NCBI RefSeq assembly: GCF_002305895.1
Contig: NZ_CP022203.1
Span: 3,636,501-3,700,500, forward strand
Source of the DNA: Corallococcus macrosporus DSM 14697
GTDB taxonomy: Bacteria; Myxococcota; Myxococcia; Myxococcales; Myxococcaceae
Direction: 5' to 3'
Length of the DNA: 64,000 nt
Shown here: positions 28,096 to 36,384 of the stretch, one piece after another
How the letters are laid out: every line of letters starts with the position of its first letter
Position numbering within the stretch: the first letter of the stretch is position 1
Translations under genes and position numbers: made by a program
The notes under the pieces: model-generated
What the model saw: the letters and a program-made list of their open reading frames with translations, nothing else
What the model was told of the DNA's origin: nothing
Database searches by the model: none

Positions 28096-28605
28096 ATGAA
28101 CGCGGCGGCAGCGAACTGGCAGACACTGGAAAACGTCGATGTGGAGTGCACCCACTGCGGCATCCGGATGACCCTGCAACCGGGGACCCGGGTTCGCTAC
28201 TACCGGTGTTCCGGCTGCCACCGCTGGGTGTCCAGCGTGTACTCCGACGTCTTCCGGGCGGACGCGAAGGTGCGCACCCACCCGGTGAAGGACACCGGCG
28301 CCCAGGACGAGCAGTTCATCGAGGTCAAGGACCGGTTGGACCGCTGGCTGTCCGCGCGGGAGGAGCAGGACCCCTACCACCTGCTGGGCGTGTCGCCGCT
28401 GGACTCGGCGGAGACGGTCCGCGCGCGCTACCACGCGCTGGCCATGGAGCGGCACCCGGACCGCGGCGGCTCGGCGGAGAAGATGCGGGAGCTGAACGTG
28501 GCCTATGAGCGCATCCTCCGGCACCGTCAGCGCAAGCGTCAGGAGGCGCTGTCGGCCGGCGTGCCCGTGGCCTCCGCCTCCGTCCTGCCCGCGCGCAGCA
28601 GGTAG
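28096..28605 (+). CDS. J-domain protein with N-terminal zinc ribbon
   Basis: The 169-residue protein has an N-terminal zinc-ribbon-like segment (residues 16-42) with two Cys pairs, CTHC and CSGC. A C-terminal J domain follows (about 95-150, DPYHLLGVSPLDSAETVRAR). Its HPD tripeptide (ERHPDRGG) is intact, so it should stimulate an Hsp70 ATPase. There is no Gly/Phe region and no DnaJ C-terminal domain. It is therefore a type III co-chaperone with a nucleic-acid- or client-binding ribbon. Its last 67 bp overlap the 3' end of the convergent SpoIIM gene. Confidence 0.88.
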   Translation: MNAAAANWQTLENVDVECTHCGIRMTLQPGTRVRYYRCSGCHRWVSSVYSDVFRADAKVRTHPVKDTGAQDEQFIEVKDRLDRWLSAREEQDPYHLLGVSPLDSAETVRARYHALAMERHPDRGGSAEKMRELNVAYERILRHRQRKRQEALSAGVPVASASVLPARSR

Positions 28606-29531
28606 CCCCAGAAGAGCGCCCCCAGGGCCAGGCCCAGCGCCGCCTTCACCCAGGTGGGGAACAGGTCGCCCGGGGACACGTAGCCCTCCACCACGCCGAT
28701 GAGGGCCAGGAAGGGCGCGCAGCCCAGCACCAGCTTCACGGCCTCCCGCCCGCGCACCGCCAGCGCCTGTCCCCGGGGCAGCTCCCCCGGGTCGATGAGC
28801 GCCTGGCCCACCATCAGCCCCGCCCCGCCGGCGATGATGATGATGGACAGCTCCACCGGCCCGTGCGCGGCGATGAAGTCCAGCATCCCGCCCAGCATGC
28901 CCTCGCGGGCGCACAGCGCGGTGATGGCGCCGATGTGCACCCCGTTGTTCACCAGGATGAACAGCGTGCCCAGCCCGAAGGTGAGGCCCAGGGCGAAGGT
29001 GGCGATGGTGACGGTGAGGTTGTTGGTGGCGATGCCCGACGCCACCGAGTTGGGCGGCGCCACCGACAGGAGGTCGTCCGTCCACATGCGGCCCTGGGCC
29101 ACGTAGTGGCGCACCCCGGAGGGCACCAGCAGCTCGGCGCCTCGCGGCTCCCACAGCACCACCAGCGCGCCCAGCAGGATGCCCAGGAAGAACAGCGCGG
29201 CGCTGGCGCCCACGAAGCCGCGCTCGCGGCGCAGGGTGGCGGGGAACTCCCGGCGGAAGAAGTGGCGCAGCGCGGGCCAGCGCTCGCGCGGCGGCTGGTA
29301 GATGGACGCGTAGGCCTGGCCGCAGAGCTGGTTGAGGAAGCGGTGGGCGTCCGTGCCGGCGTAGAAGGTCTGCGCATGCGCCAGGTCCGCGGACGCGCGC
29401 CGGTACAACGTGTCCAGCGTGCGCAGCTCCTCCAGCTTCAGGGTGCCGGAGCGCTGCTTCGCCAGCAGGGCCTGGAGCGCGTCCCAGTCCGCGCGGCGGC
29501 GGGCGACATAGGCGGGCAGGGGCGTGGCCAT
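28539..29531 (-). CDS. SpoIIM-family (stage II sporulation protein M-like) membrane protein
   Basis: The 330-residue polytopic membrane protein has a soluble N-terminal third (about 1-95) and about six hydrophobic segments after that, including ASAALFFLGILLGALVVL, VTIATFALGLTFGLGTLFIL, HIGAITALCAREGMLGGML and AALGLALGALFWGYLL. This is the DUF95/SpoIIM pattern found widely outside spore-formers, often beside RDD proteins. Here it starts one base after the RDD stop (TGA-C-ATG), so the two are coupled. The role is unproven, probably envelope stress or transport accessory. The C-terminal coding end overlaps the convergent J-domain gene by 67 bp. Confidence 0.88.
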   Translation of the reverse strand: MATPLPAYVARRRADWDALQALLAKQRSGTLKLEELRTLDTLYRRASADLAHAQTFYAGTDAHRFLNQLCGQAYASIYQPPRERWPALRHFFRREFPATLRRERGFVGASAALFFLGILLGALVVLWEPRGAELLVPSGVRHYVAQGRMWTDDLLSVAPPNSVASGIATNNLTVTIATFALGLTFGLGTLFILVNNGVHIGAITALCAREGMLGGMLDFIAAHGPVELSIIIIAGGAGLMVGQALIDPGELPRGQALAVRGREAVKLVLGCAPFLALIGVVEGYVSPGDLFPTWVKAALGLALGALFWGYLLRAGRTEAEATGTPADSAS

Positions 29532-29532
29532 G

Positions 29533-30297
29533 TCAGCGCCCTCCCTGGACGCGGGCGCGCAGGAAGGCCTCGGTGCTCTCCGCGGAGGCCAGCACCGCGG
29601 CGCGCGCGTCCGCGTCAGCGGGCCCCACGCGCTCCACCAGCCGCGCGCCCAGCCGCCGCCGCACCTCGGGCGCAAGGCCTGGCGCGCGCGACAGGAAGGA
29701 GAGCACCAGCTCCACGTCCTCGGGCGCCAGCGGCCTCGCCCCGGCCTCCGGAGGCAGCGGCGCCGGCGCCGTGGGCGCGGCGGTGTACTTGTCCAGGTCG
29801 ATGCGCTCCTCGCGCACCAGCAGCGTGCCGGCCAGCAAGTCCCCCAGGCGCCGGTGCTGGCGGGTGAGCAGCATGCTGACGCAGGCGGCGGCGTACAGCA
29901 TGGGCATGAAGTCCACCGCGCGGCAGAGGTTGCGCACCGCGCTCTCGTAGACGCCCACGGGCGAGCCGTCCGTGCGCACCACGCGGATGCCGAGCACCCG
30001 CTTGCCCACCGTCTGCCCGTGGAAGAAGACCTCGCTCACCGTCCAGTACAGCCACTGCGTGGCGAAGACGCCCACCACCAGCAGCGTCTGCCCCAGGCCC
30101 GACAGCGCCTGGAAGACGCCGAGCACGTCCGACACCAGCAGCGTGAAGACGAAGTAGGCCACCAGCCAGAAGAAGAACAGCAGGCTCGCGTCCACCAGCC
30201 ACGCGAGGCACCGGTAGCCGATGCCCGCGACAGGCAGCGTGAGCGCCACGCGCTCGGGGGTGGCGACGTCGAGATGGGGAGTCGGAGCAGGGCGCAT
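29533..30297 (-). CDS. RDD-family membrane protein
   Basis: The 254-residue protein contains the RDD domain (about 20-165). A first transmembrane segment carries the RDD-type Arg-Asp-Asp/Ala-Asp-like signature (RCLAWLVDASLLFFFWLVAY), followed by further helices and the family segment QTVGKRVLGIRVVRTDGSP. The C-terminal third is soluble and Ala/Arg-rich. Its stop abuts the SpoIIM start. ATG 30297 (MRPAPTPHLDV) is preferred over 30342. RDD proteins have been linked to ion transport in some bacteria, but the substrate here cannot be told. Confidence 0.85.
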   Translation of the reverse strand: MRPAPTPHLDVATPERVALTLPVAGIGYRCLAWLVDASLLFFFWLVAYFVFTLLVSDVLGVFQALSGLGQTLLVVGVFATQWLYWTVSEVFFHGQTVGKRVLGIRVVRTDGSPVGVYESAVRNLCRAVDFMPMLYAAACVSMLLTRQHRRLGDLLAGTLLVREERIDLDKYTAAPTAPAPLPPEAGARPLAPEDVELVLSFLSRAPGLAPEVRRRLGARLVERVGPADADARAAVLASAESTEAFLRARVQGGR

Positions 30298-30824
30298 GCG
30301 GGGTTGGCAGCATACACGTCTGCCTTCCACCTCCGCCTGCATGTCGCACCCCCTTTTCCGCTTGGACTTGCGGGATATCCAGGTCCCAGGCCCGTGTGTC
30401 GCGGTCGACAGTCGGCGCCGTGGGGGAGGAGGGTTCCATCGACTACTGGACGGCCGCGCGTGTCATCCGGCGGACAGCGATGACGAACCAACGGATGAAA
30501 CCCCTGTAACGGGCTCTGATTCATGCACACTGGACACTCCCGTTGGGGCTGGTTCGCGTCTGCGCTTTCCCGGTGATAGGGTTTCAGCCGTTGGACCATG
30601 AACCTGGGCCGAAGGAGGTGCGGCCCGCAGGGACGTCAGGAGTAGCTGAAAGTCGAAAACAGTCAGGAGTCGAGTCGTACATCGGTAGGCCGACTCCGGA
30701 GTGGCTCAGCGGACGCGCTCGTTCTTCCCTGTCATGCAACCCACTGGCCCTGCTCGTACCGGAGCCGGCTGTGGTCAGTTGTCTGTTCATGCAGTTTTCG
30801 CCATGACGGCTGGGGGGCCTTCGC
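30298..30824. other. Non-coding region, 527 bp, upstream of LuxR-type regulator
   Basis: I see no convincing protein. It holds a perfect 10-bp palindrome ACTCCGGAGT (30693-30702) and a direct repeat GTCAGGAGT (30635-30643 and 30662-30670). Base composition is lower in GC than its surroundings, especially 30630-30690. It is long for an intergenic space here, so an untranslated leader or a small RNA is possible. Confidence 0.45.
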
Positions 30825-31514
30825 ATGGCAACCAATCAAGCAGCGATTCGTGTATCGATTCTGGAAGGACCGTGGGCGGCCTGGCAGGGCCTGGCTGACG
30901 GGCTCCGTGGTGAAGGCGTGCAGGTCTCCTCGGTGACGAGGGACGTGCGCCTGTTCCTCGACAGCCTGGGGACAGACCCGCCGCAGGTCGCGGTGATGGA
31001 CGTGGAAGGCGACAGCGAGGCGGCCGTGGGCTGCTCCGTCACGGAGGGCATCAACCTCCTGCGGGAGGCGCGCAAGCGCCGGCTCGAGGTGCGGATGCTG
31101 TTGCTCTCCGCGGTGAGCACGCCGGAAATCATCTCGCAGTGTTTTGATGAAGGCGCCTCCGGGTACCTGTTCCGGGCGGGCCTGGGCACCACCGCGGTGG
31201 CGTCCGCCATCAACTCGCTGGTTCGCGGCGAGCGGCTGTTCCCGGTCCAGCTCCTGAGGAACGACTTCGAGCATCCACCGGTGACGTCGCCCACCGCGAG
31301 CGTGCTGCTGGCGCTCACGCAGCGCGAGCGCGAGGTGCTGGCGTACGTGGCGGGCGGCGCGGACAACTTGAAGATCGCCGCGCACCTGCAGATCGCCGAG
31401 CGCACCGTGAAGTCCCACGTCACGCAGCTCTACCGGAAGCTGGGGGCGGAGAACCGCACGCAGCTCGCGCTGAGGGCATGCCACCTGGGCGTCCGGCCGC
31501 CGCCGGACCTCTAG
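30825..31514 (+). CDS. NarL/LuxR-type response regulator
   Basis: The 229-residue transcription factor has an N-terminal receiver-like domain (about 8-120). The expected phospho-acceptor Asp is in VAVMDVEGD near residue 65, but the acidic pair at the start of the domain is poorly conserved (IRVSILEGPW). It may therefore be an atypical receiver. The C-terminal LuxR HTH (about 160-220) reads LTQREREVLAYVAGGADNL, KIAAHLQIAERTVKSHV, TQLYRKLGAENRTQLAL, a typical GerE motif. There is no partner kinase next to it. The start ATG has no strong ribosome-binding site. Confidence 0.88.
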   Translation: MATNQAAIRVSILEGPWAAWQGLADGLRGEGVQVSSVTRDVRLFLDSLGTDPPQVAVMDVEGDSEAAVGCSVTEGINLLREARKRRLEVRMLLLSAVSTPEIISQCFDEGASGYLFRAGLGTTAVASAINSLVRGERLFPVQLLRNDFEHPPVTSPTASVLLALTQREREVLAYVAGGADNLKIAAHLQIAERTVKSHVTQLYRKLGAENRTQLALRACHLGVRPPPDL

Positions 31515-31540
31515 GCGAGGCGGGCGTTTCCGCGCATGCA

Positions 31541-31592
31541 GCACGCCCCCCGGACCCTGGCGTCATGGCCAGGGTTCGCGAGGGGCGTGTGC
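31541..31592. terminator. Bidirectional hairpin between convergent genes
   Basis: Inner stem ACCCTGGC with GCCAGGGT and outer stem CACGCCCC (31542-31549) with GGGGCGTG (31582-31589). It lies between the stops of the LuxR-type regulator (31514) and the MbtH gene (31609). There is no T-run, but its position fits a terminator for both strands. Confidence 0.5.
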
Positions 31593-31608
31593 ACGGGCGG
31601 CGCCGTGA

Positions 31609-31824
31609 CTACGACTTCAGCTCTTCCATCTTCTTGCGGAGGCTCAGCGGGCGCATGTCCGTCCAGACCTCCTTGATGTACTCCAGGCACTCTGCCTTGA
31701 GCCCCTGCTTGCCCGCATCCTTCCAGCCAAGCGCGTTCTCGCGGTCGGCGGGCCAGATGGAGTACTGCTCTTCGTGGTTCATCACGACCTTGTAGACGGT
31801 CGTGTCCTCGCGCTCATCCGCCAT
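31609..31824 (-). CDS. MbtH-like protein (stand-alone)
   Basis: The 71-residue protein carries the full MbtH signature: [28 protein letters not shown] and [13 protein letters not shown], including the three conserved Trp residues. MbtH proteins bind and activate adenylation domains of non-ribosomal peptide synthetases, and myxobacteria are rich in such pathways. No NRPS gene lies in the window, so this copy acts in trans on a distant pathway. AGGAGAG lies 7 nt before the ATG. Complete, no defects. Confidence 0.95.
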   Translation of the reverse strand: MADEREDTTVYKVVMNHEEQYSIWPADRENALGWKDAGKQGLKAECLEYIKEVWTDMRPLSLRKKMEELKS

Positions 31825-31920
31825 GGTGTCTCTCCTGGATCGGGCTGGTATCTGGCCATAATCCAGGAAAAGGGGTCAAGACACGGAAGGCGTGGGTGCG
31901 GTGGACGTCCGAAGCCCGCA

Positions 31921-31926
31921 TATACT
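31921..31926 (+). promoter_or_regulatory. -10 hexamer of DUF4105 gene
   Basis: TATACT ends 8 nt before the ATG at 31935. No Shine-Dalgarno site follows and no good -35 is visible. Confidence 0.4.
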
Positions 31927-31934
31927 CGCGGGCC

Positions 31935-32939
31935 ATGCGAAGCGTCTCCCGTGTCATCACCGCGCTCGTCCTCGTCTCGGGTGTGGCGTGGGCCGCGCTC
32001 GCCCTGGCGTTGACGGGGGCCGGCCCTGAAGGCGCGCACGTCCCGAGGGCGGTGGGCGCGGCGGTCCTCGCGGCGGGCGCGGTGGCGGCGTGGCGGCGTC
32101 ACTCCCAGTGGGCCGCGCTGGCCGTCGTCGGGGTCGGGTGCGTGGGCATCTGGGGCTGGACCCAGACGGTGCGGCCCGCGGCGCGAGCGGACTGGGCGCC
32201 GGACCTGGCGCGCTCCGCCCGGGCGGACGTGGCGGGCACCCGTGTCACGTTGTACGACGTGCGTGACTTCCGCTACCGCAGCACGTCGGACTGGGACGCC
32301 GCCTGGTACTCGGCCACGTACGACGCCAAGGACCTCACGGGCGCGTGGTTCATCGTGGAGCCCTTCTCCGGCGTCTGGGGCGCGGCGCACACCATGGTGA
32401 GCTTCGGCTTCGCGGACGGGCGCTACCTCGTCTTCTCCGTGGAGGTCCGCCGCGAGAAGGGCGAGACGTTCTCCGCGCTGGGCGGCCTGTTCCGCCAGTT
32501 CGAGCTCACCTACGTGGTGGGTGACGAGCGGGACCTGGTGCAGCTTCGCTCCAACCACCGGAAGGATGACGTCTACCTCTACCCGGTGGATGCGTCGAAG
32601 GAGCGCATCGCCAGCTTCTTCCTCGACATGGTGGCGCGGATGAACGCGCTCCACGAGAGGCCGGAGTTCTACGACACGCTCACCAACAACTGCACCACCA
32701 ACCTGGTGCGGCACCTGGAGAAGGTGAGCCAGCGCCAGGTGCCCTATGACCACCGCACCTTGCTGCCCGCCTTCTCCGACGCGCTCGCCTACGAACTGGA
32801 GCTCATCGACCGGGACGCGCCGCTGGAGGAGGTGCGCCAGCGCTACCACATCAACGCGCGGGCGCAGGCGGCGGAGGGGCGCCCCGACTTCTCACGGCGC
32901 ATCCGCGAGCCGCTGGCCAGCGCCGCCGCCGGGCCGTGA
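31935..32939 (+). CDS. DUF4105 membrane-associated protein
   Basis: The 334-residue protein has three N-terminal hydrophobic helices (about 5-80: ALVLVSGVAWAALALALTGA, AVLAAGAVAAW, WAALAVVGVGCVGIWGW). A soluble domain follows (about 100-330) with DUF4105 segments such as FRYRSTSDWDAAWYSATYDA, WGAAHTMVSFGFADGRYLVF and FYDTLTNNCTTNLVRHL. The Cys in NNCTTN and the nearby His suggest a papain-like (NlpC-type) fold seen in this family; catalysis is not shown. It is likely anchored in the inner membrane facing the periplasm. It converges with the next minus-strand gene, 13 bp between stops. Confidence 0.82.
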   Translation: MRSVSRVITALVLVSGVAWAALALALTGAGPEGAHVPRAVGAAVLAAGAVAAWRRHSQWAALAVVGVGCVGIWGWTQTVRPAARADWAPDLARSARADVAGTRVTLYDVRDFRYRSTSDWDAAWYSATYDAKDLTGAWFIVEPFSGVWGAAHTMVSFGFADGRYLVFSVEVRREKGETFSALGGLFRQFELTYVVGDERDLVQLRSNHRKDDVYLYPVDASKERIASFFLDMVARMNALHERPEFYDTLTNNCTTNLVRHLEKVSQRQVPYDHRTLLPAFSDALAYELELIDRDAPLEEVRQRYHINARAQAAEGRPDFSRRIREPLASAAAGP

Positions 32940-32952
32940 CACGCCGGGCCTC

Positions 32953-33672
32953 TCAGGGGGCCTGACGCGCCTTCAGGTGCGTGTCGTAGTGCTGCTGCAG
33001 CGTGGCGAAGTAGCCGCGCTCCTCCCAGAGCGAGGCGATGAGCCGCTCGGTCAGCGTCTTCACCTCGGCGCTCTCGCCGGGTTCGGGCGTGCGGGGGCCG
33101 GGGGCGCCGCTGCTGAAGAAGGCCCGGGTGGCCTCGGCCATGAGCAGGCGGCTGCCCGCGAAGAGCCGCCGAAGGGCCTGGTTGACGGGGCGTGGGTCCA
33201 GCTCCGCGCACGCGGCGACGATGGCGTCGTGGACCTTCCCGGGCCGCGGGCCCTCCATGTCCTCGGGCTTCAAGTCACCCCGGTCCAGCGCGTGGTTGAG
33301 CAGGTAGCCGTGGTGCAGGGCCGACGAGGCCACGTCCACGCAGTCCTTCACCCACAGGACGAAGAAGACCTTGCGGAACACCTTGCGCACCGGGAAGAGC
33401 GCCAGGCCCTTCACGTAGCTGACCAGCCGGCCGCCGGCCGTCCGGCCGACATGCGAGCCGGCGAGGACCTCCACCGCGCGCGCCGGCCGGGGCAGGCCGT
33501 GCTCGGAGAGGATGGTGAGGACCATGCTCTCTCGCGCCTGCCGGAGCGCGTAGTCGTCCAGGAAGGGGACGGGGATGAGGGGCGTCAGGCCGGAGACGAC
33601 GGCGAGAAAGGCCACGCGGCCCAGTACAGGGGGGAGCTCGCTCTCGGGAGGGCGGGGCTTCGGCTCGGTCAT
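32953..33672 (-). CDS. Conserved-type hypothetical protein with amphipathic/hydrophobic helices
   Basis: The 239-residue protein is not recognised. Residues 15-40 (LGRVAFLAVVSGLTPLIPVP) and 85-130 (YVKGLALFPVRKVFRKVFFV) are hydrophobic or amphipathic and could contact membrane. The C-terminal half is helical and charged. There is no signal peptide and no catalytic motif. The ATG at 33672 lies inside a doubled CATATG (two copies 11 bp apart, about 33669-33685), which may be an operator or coincidence. It follows panE-like on the same strand, 90 bp away, with a small hairpin between (33735-33751). Confidence 0.7.
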   Translation of the reverse strand: MTEPKPRPPESELPPVLGRVAFLAVVSGLTPLIPVPFLDDYALRQARESMVLTILSEHGLPRPARAVEVLAGSHVGRTAGGRLVSYVKGLALFPVRKVFRKVFFVLWVKDCVDVASSALHHGYLLNHALDRGDLKPEDMEGPRPGKVHDAIVAACAELDPRPVNQALRRLFAGSRLLMAEATRAFFSSGAPGPRTPEPGESAEVKTLTERLIASLWEERGYFATLQQHYDTHLKARQAP

Positions 33673-33762
33673 ATGACGTTCATATGCCCATCCGGCCCGG
33701 CGATTGCGCGGGGCCCGGAGGCGGAAGGGGGTGTTGGCTGTCCTCCAGCCAGGTTTCGTGGC

Positions 33763-34719
33763 TCAGGCCTTCCGTTCACCCCGGGCGTGAGGCAGCAGCA
33801 GGACATGGAGGGTGCTCAACACCGGCGTGGGGACGCCGCGCGCGCGGCCCCGGCGCACCACCGCGCCCTGGAGGGATTCGACCTCCAGGGGCTTGCCGTT
33901 CTCCAGGTCGCCGAGCATGGACGGCCGCATGTGGGCGGGCAGCTCGTCCATGTACCGCACCAGGGACTCCGGCGTGCGGGTGGTGGTGACGCCTTCCGCG
34001 GCGGCGACGCTGAGGACCTCGAGGGTGGCCTGCCGGAACATCTCGCGGAAGGCCGGATTGTCCCGCAGGGCGCCCACGGGCAGCCGGGCCGCGGTGCTGA
34101 ACGCGGACATGCAGCCGAGGAAGGAGAGCTTGTCCCAGAGCGCGCCGCGCGCGTCCGCCACGGCCTCCACCGTGACGCCGGCGCCGGCCAGCGCGTCCCT
34201 CAGTGCCTGGGCTCGGGCGGAGACGCGCGAGGTGTCGCCGAACACCTCGCCCAGCACGATGCGGTGGTTCGTGCCCGTCTGGGTGATGACGCCCGGCTCG
34301 CTGATGATGGCGGAGAGGTACGTGGTGCCGCCCATGACGGCGGCCTCGCCCACGACGGCGGCCACCTCGGACGGGCTGTCCACGCCGTTCTGCAAGGTGA
34401 GCACGAAGGGAGGGCTCTCGCCTGGCGCCGGTGTGCCGCGCGCGTCGAGCAGCGTCTTCACCGCGGGGAGCACGGAGGCGACGTCGTAGTTCTTCACGGC
34501 GAGGAGCACGGCGTCCACGGGGCCGAAGCGCTGGACGTCGTCGTCGGCCTTGACGGGGACGGTGAAGTCTCCGTCGGGACCGCGGATGGTCAGCCCGTGT
34601 TCCCGCATGGCGCGCAGATGGGCGCCGCGGGCGAGGAACGTGACGTCGTGCCCGGCGCGGACCAGCCTCGCGCCGAAGTACCCACCGACGCCTCCAGAGC
34701 CCAAGATGGCGAATCGCAT
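33763..34719 (-). CDS. Ketopantoate reductase (PanE/ApbA)-family dehydrogenase
   Basis: The 318-residue NAD(P)-dependent oxidoreductase has an N-terminal Rossmann fold (GSGGVGGYFGARLVRAGHDV, residues 7-26; LLAVKNYD, LTLQNGVDS) and a helical C-terminal domain (about 170-310). The catalytic Lys is in LWDKLSFLGCMSA near residue 190. The Asn normally found a few residues later in true PanE is not obvious, so this may be a PanE-family paralogue acting on another 2-keto acid or 3-hydroxy acid. A TTATCT -10-like hexamer ends 8 nt before the ATG, and no Shine-Dalgarno is present. Confidence 0.82.
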   Translation of the reverse strand: MRFAILGSGGVGGYFGARLVRAGHDVTFLARGAHLRAMREHGLTIRGPDGDFTVPVKADDDVQRFGPVDAVLLAVKNYDVASVLPAVKTLLDARGTPAPGESPPFVLTLQNGVDSPSEVAAVVGEAAVMGGTTYLSAIISEPGVITQTGTNHRIVLGEVFGDTSRVSARAQALRDALAGAGVTVEAVADARGALWDKLSFLGCMSAFSTAARLPVGALRDNPAFREMFRQATLEVLSVAAAEGVTTTRTPESLVRYMDELPAHMRPSMLGDLENGKPLEVESLQGAVVRRGRARGVPTPVLSTLHVLLLPHARGERKA

Positions 34720-34870
34720 GGCGCGGAAGATAACCGCGCGTCCCCAGCGGGGCAGGGCGGAATCACGCGCTCGCGCTCCACGCATCCGCGAGCGGGCTGC
34801 TGTGTTGGTGCACAGTCGCATGACGAGGCGCCAAGGCCTCGCCGCCTCGTCGCGACGACTCCAACCGTGC

Positions 34871-36193
34871 TCAGCGCGTCAGCGACACAGACACCTTCGG
34901 CTCCTCGGGAGGCGGGTGCCACGCCAGGGGGCTGGGAGGTGGCGCGGCCTCGCGGGCGAGGGGCCGGTGCCTCGCGATGAACGCCGCGGTGCTCTCCGGG
35001 CTGGCACATGCGGAGAGGATGAGCTCGGGCGTCACGAAGGCCGTGGCGATGGCATCCGCGACCCGCACGTCCTTGCTGCCGGCGGCGAGCAGCTCAATCA
35101 CGTGCGGAGGCGGCGGCTGGAGCAGGGCGTTGGTCCAGTGCGTCGCCGGCGCCGTCGCCGCCCACGAGCTCGCTTCGGCCTCGCGACAGAAGGCCTCGTC
35201 GAAGGGACGGTCCGCCGCCAGCGCGGTGACGATGTGCTCCGCCAGCGCGAAGGCGGAAGCGGACCCCGCGTTGGCGCCCTGGCCCGCGACGGGGTCATTC
35301 GTCACGTGCGTGTCGCCCACCGCCAGGACGAAGCGGCCACCCGGCAGCGGCGCCCAGCCCTGACGCACCGTCGGCGTGAAGGAGCCCTGCAGGAAGTCGA
35401 GCGGCCCGAGCACGCCGAAGCGCGCCGGGTCCACGCGCTCGAACGTGGCGGGCGCGAAGCGGCGCAGGAAGTCCATCAGCATCAACTCGAAGGCGCGCGG
35501 GTCTTCGTCGTAGCGCTGGGTGCTCAGCCGTGACAGCTCGCTGCCCGGGAGCGCCTCGATGAGCACGCTGGGAACGCGGCCGTTCGCGGTGACGACCTGG
35601 GACTCGAAGATTTCGCCCTGGCCCGGAATCAGGTTGGCGTTCATGCCAATGGGCTCCTGCATGCGCACGCCCTTCAGCAGCGCGGCGAACAGCATGCGCG
35701 GCGGCTGCGTGTGCGGCGACAGCTCCGGCACGCGGGGGAACAGGCGCGTCAGGCCATTTCGCCCGGTGGCGACCACCATCAGCGCGTGCTGCCGCGCCAG
35801 GCGCTCCAGCACGTCCAGGTCGACGGGGAGGACCTCCAGCTTGCCGCCGCGCGCGACGAAGTCCTCCGCGAGGCGCGGCTGGTACTGACGGTAATCCACG
35901 AAGATGGAAGGCGAGTCCACGCGGCCCCGGAGGCTGAACGGCTGGGGGCCGCCGTTGACGTGGATACCGATGTAGAACATGTCGGCGTTGGGGCCGCTCC
36001 AGTGGTCCACGCCCAGGATGCGCTCCCGCATGCGCGTGGGGGCGTGGTGCGCCACCGTGTTGAGCAGACGGGAACCACGTAGCCTGCCGGGCTCCTGCTC
36101 CGTGTAGAGCGTCACGGGGACACCGTGGGACAGCAGCTTCAGGCCCAGGTGAAGTCCTGCGGTGCCAGCGCCAACAATTCCAATGCGCTCCAT
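34871..36193 (-). CDS. StyA-like FAD-dependent monooxygenase
   Basis: The 440-residue flavoprotein has FAD-binding GxGxxG as GIVGAGTAGLHLGLKLL (residues 4-20), followed by a Glu/Arg-containing region. ATGRNGLTRLFPR (near 147) is the second dinucleotide-contact motif and DTHVTNDPVAGQGANAGSAS (near 305-325) the DG/GD motif. The overall layout matches the styrene/indole monooxygenase (StyA) branch of flavin hydroxylases, which take FADH2 from a separate reductase StyB. No StyB-like gene is beside it. GGAGGAAAG before the ATG at 36193 supports the start. The substrate is unknown, probably an aromatic or indole compound (inference). Confidence 0.85.
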   Translation of the reverse strand: MERIGIVGAGTAGLHLGLKLLSHGVPVTLYTEQEPGRLRGSRLLNTVAHHAPTRMRERILGVDHWSGPNADMFYIGIHVNGGPQPFSLRGRVDSPSIFVDYRQYQPRLAEDFVARGGKLEVLPVDLDVLERLARQHALMVVATGRNGLTRLFPRVPELSPHTQPPRMLFAALLKGVRMQEPIGMNANLIPGQGEIFESQVVTANGRVPSVLIEALPGSELSRLSTQRYDEDPRAFELMLMDFLRRFAPATFERVDPARFGVLGPLDFLQGSFTPTVRQGWAPLPGGRFVLAVGDTHVTNDPVAGQGANAGSASAFALAEHIVTALAADRPFDEAFCREAEASSWAATAPATHWTNALLQPPPPHVIELLAAGSKDVRVADAIATAFVTPELILSACASPESTAAFIARHRPLAREAAPPPSPLAWHPPPEEPKVSVSLTR

Positions 36194-36384
36194 GTGACTT
36201 TCCTCCATGTCGGGAAGGACCCCCCAAGGGTCGGGGGGCTTCCTTAACACAACACAAGCGAAAGACTTCAGACGGGACGTACTTGATAGCCGAGAAAAAG
36301 AGAGGCGCGTTGCGTCATGCCCCGTTGGGCAGTCTTTGGCGTCGGGTTGGGAACAGCAGGCGCAAGGCTTTACAGTGGGGCTCA
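36194..36384. promoter_or_regulatory. Divergent promoter region, StyA-like / macro-TIR-like genes
   Basis: This 191-bp gap between divergent starts is less GC-rich than its flanks. For the plus-strand gene, TACAGT (36371-36376) ends 8 nt before the ATG, with TTGGGA (36347-36352) 18 nt upstream of it as a possible -35. Confidence 0.45.

Noticed and set aside
30543-30806. 87-codon open frame before the LuxR-type regulator
   Set aside because: No ribosome-binding site, no domain and no codon bias typical of the genome; treated as non-coding.
33669-33685. Doubled CATATG at the start of the 32953-33672 gene as an operator
   Set aside because: CATATG is a short self-complementary hexamer and one copy includes the start codon; two copies could be chance.
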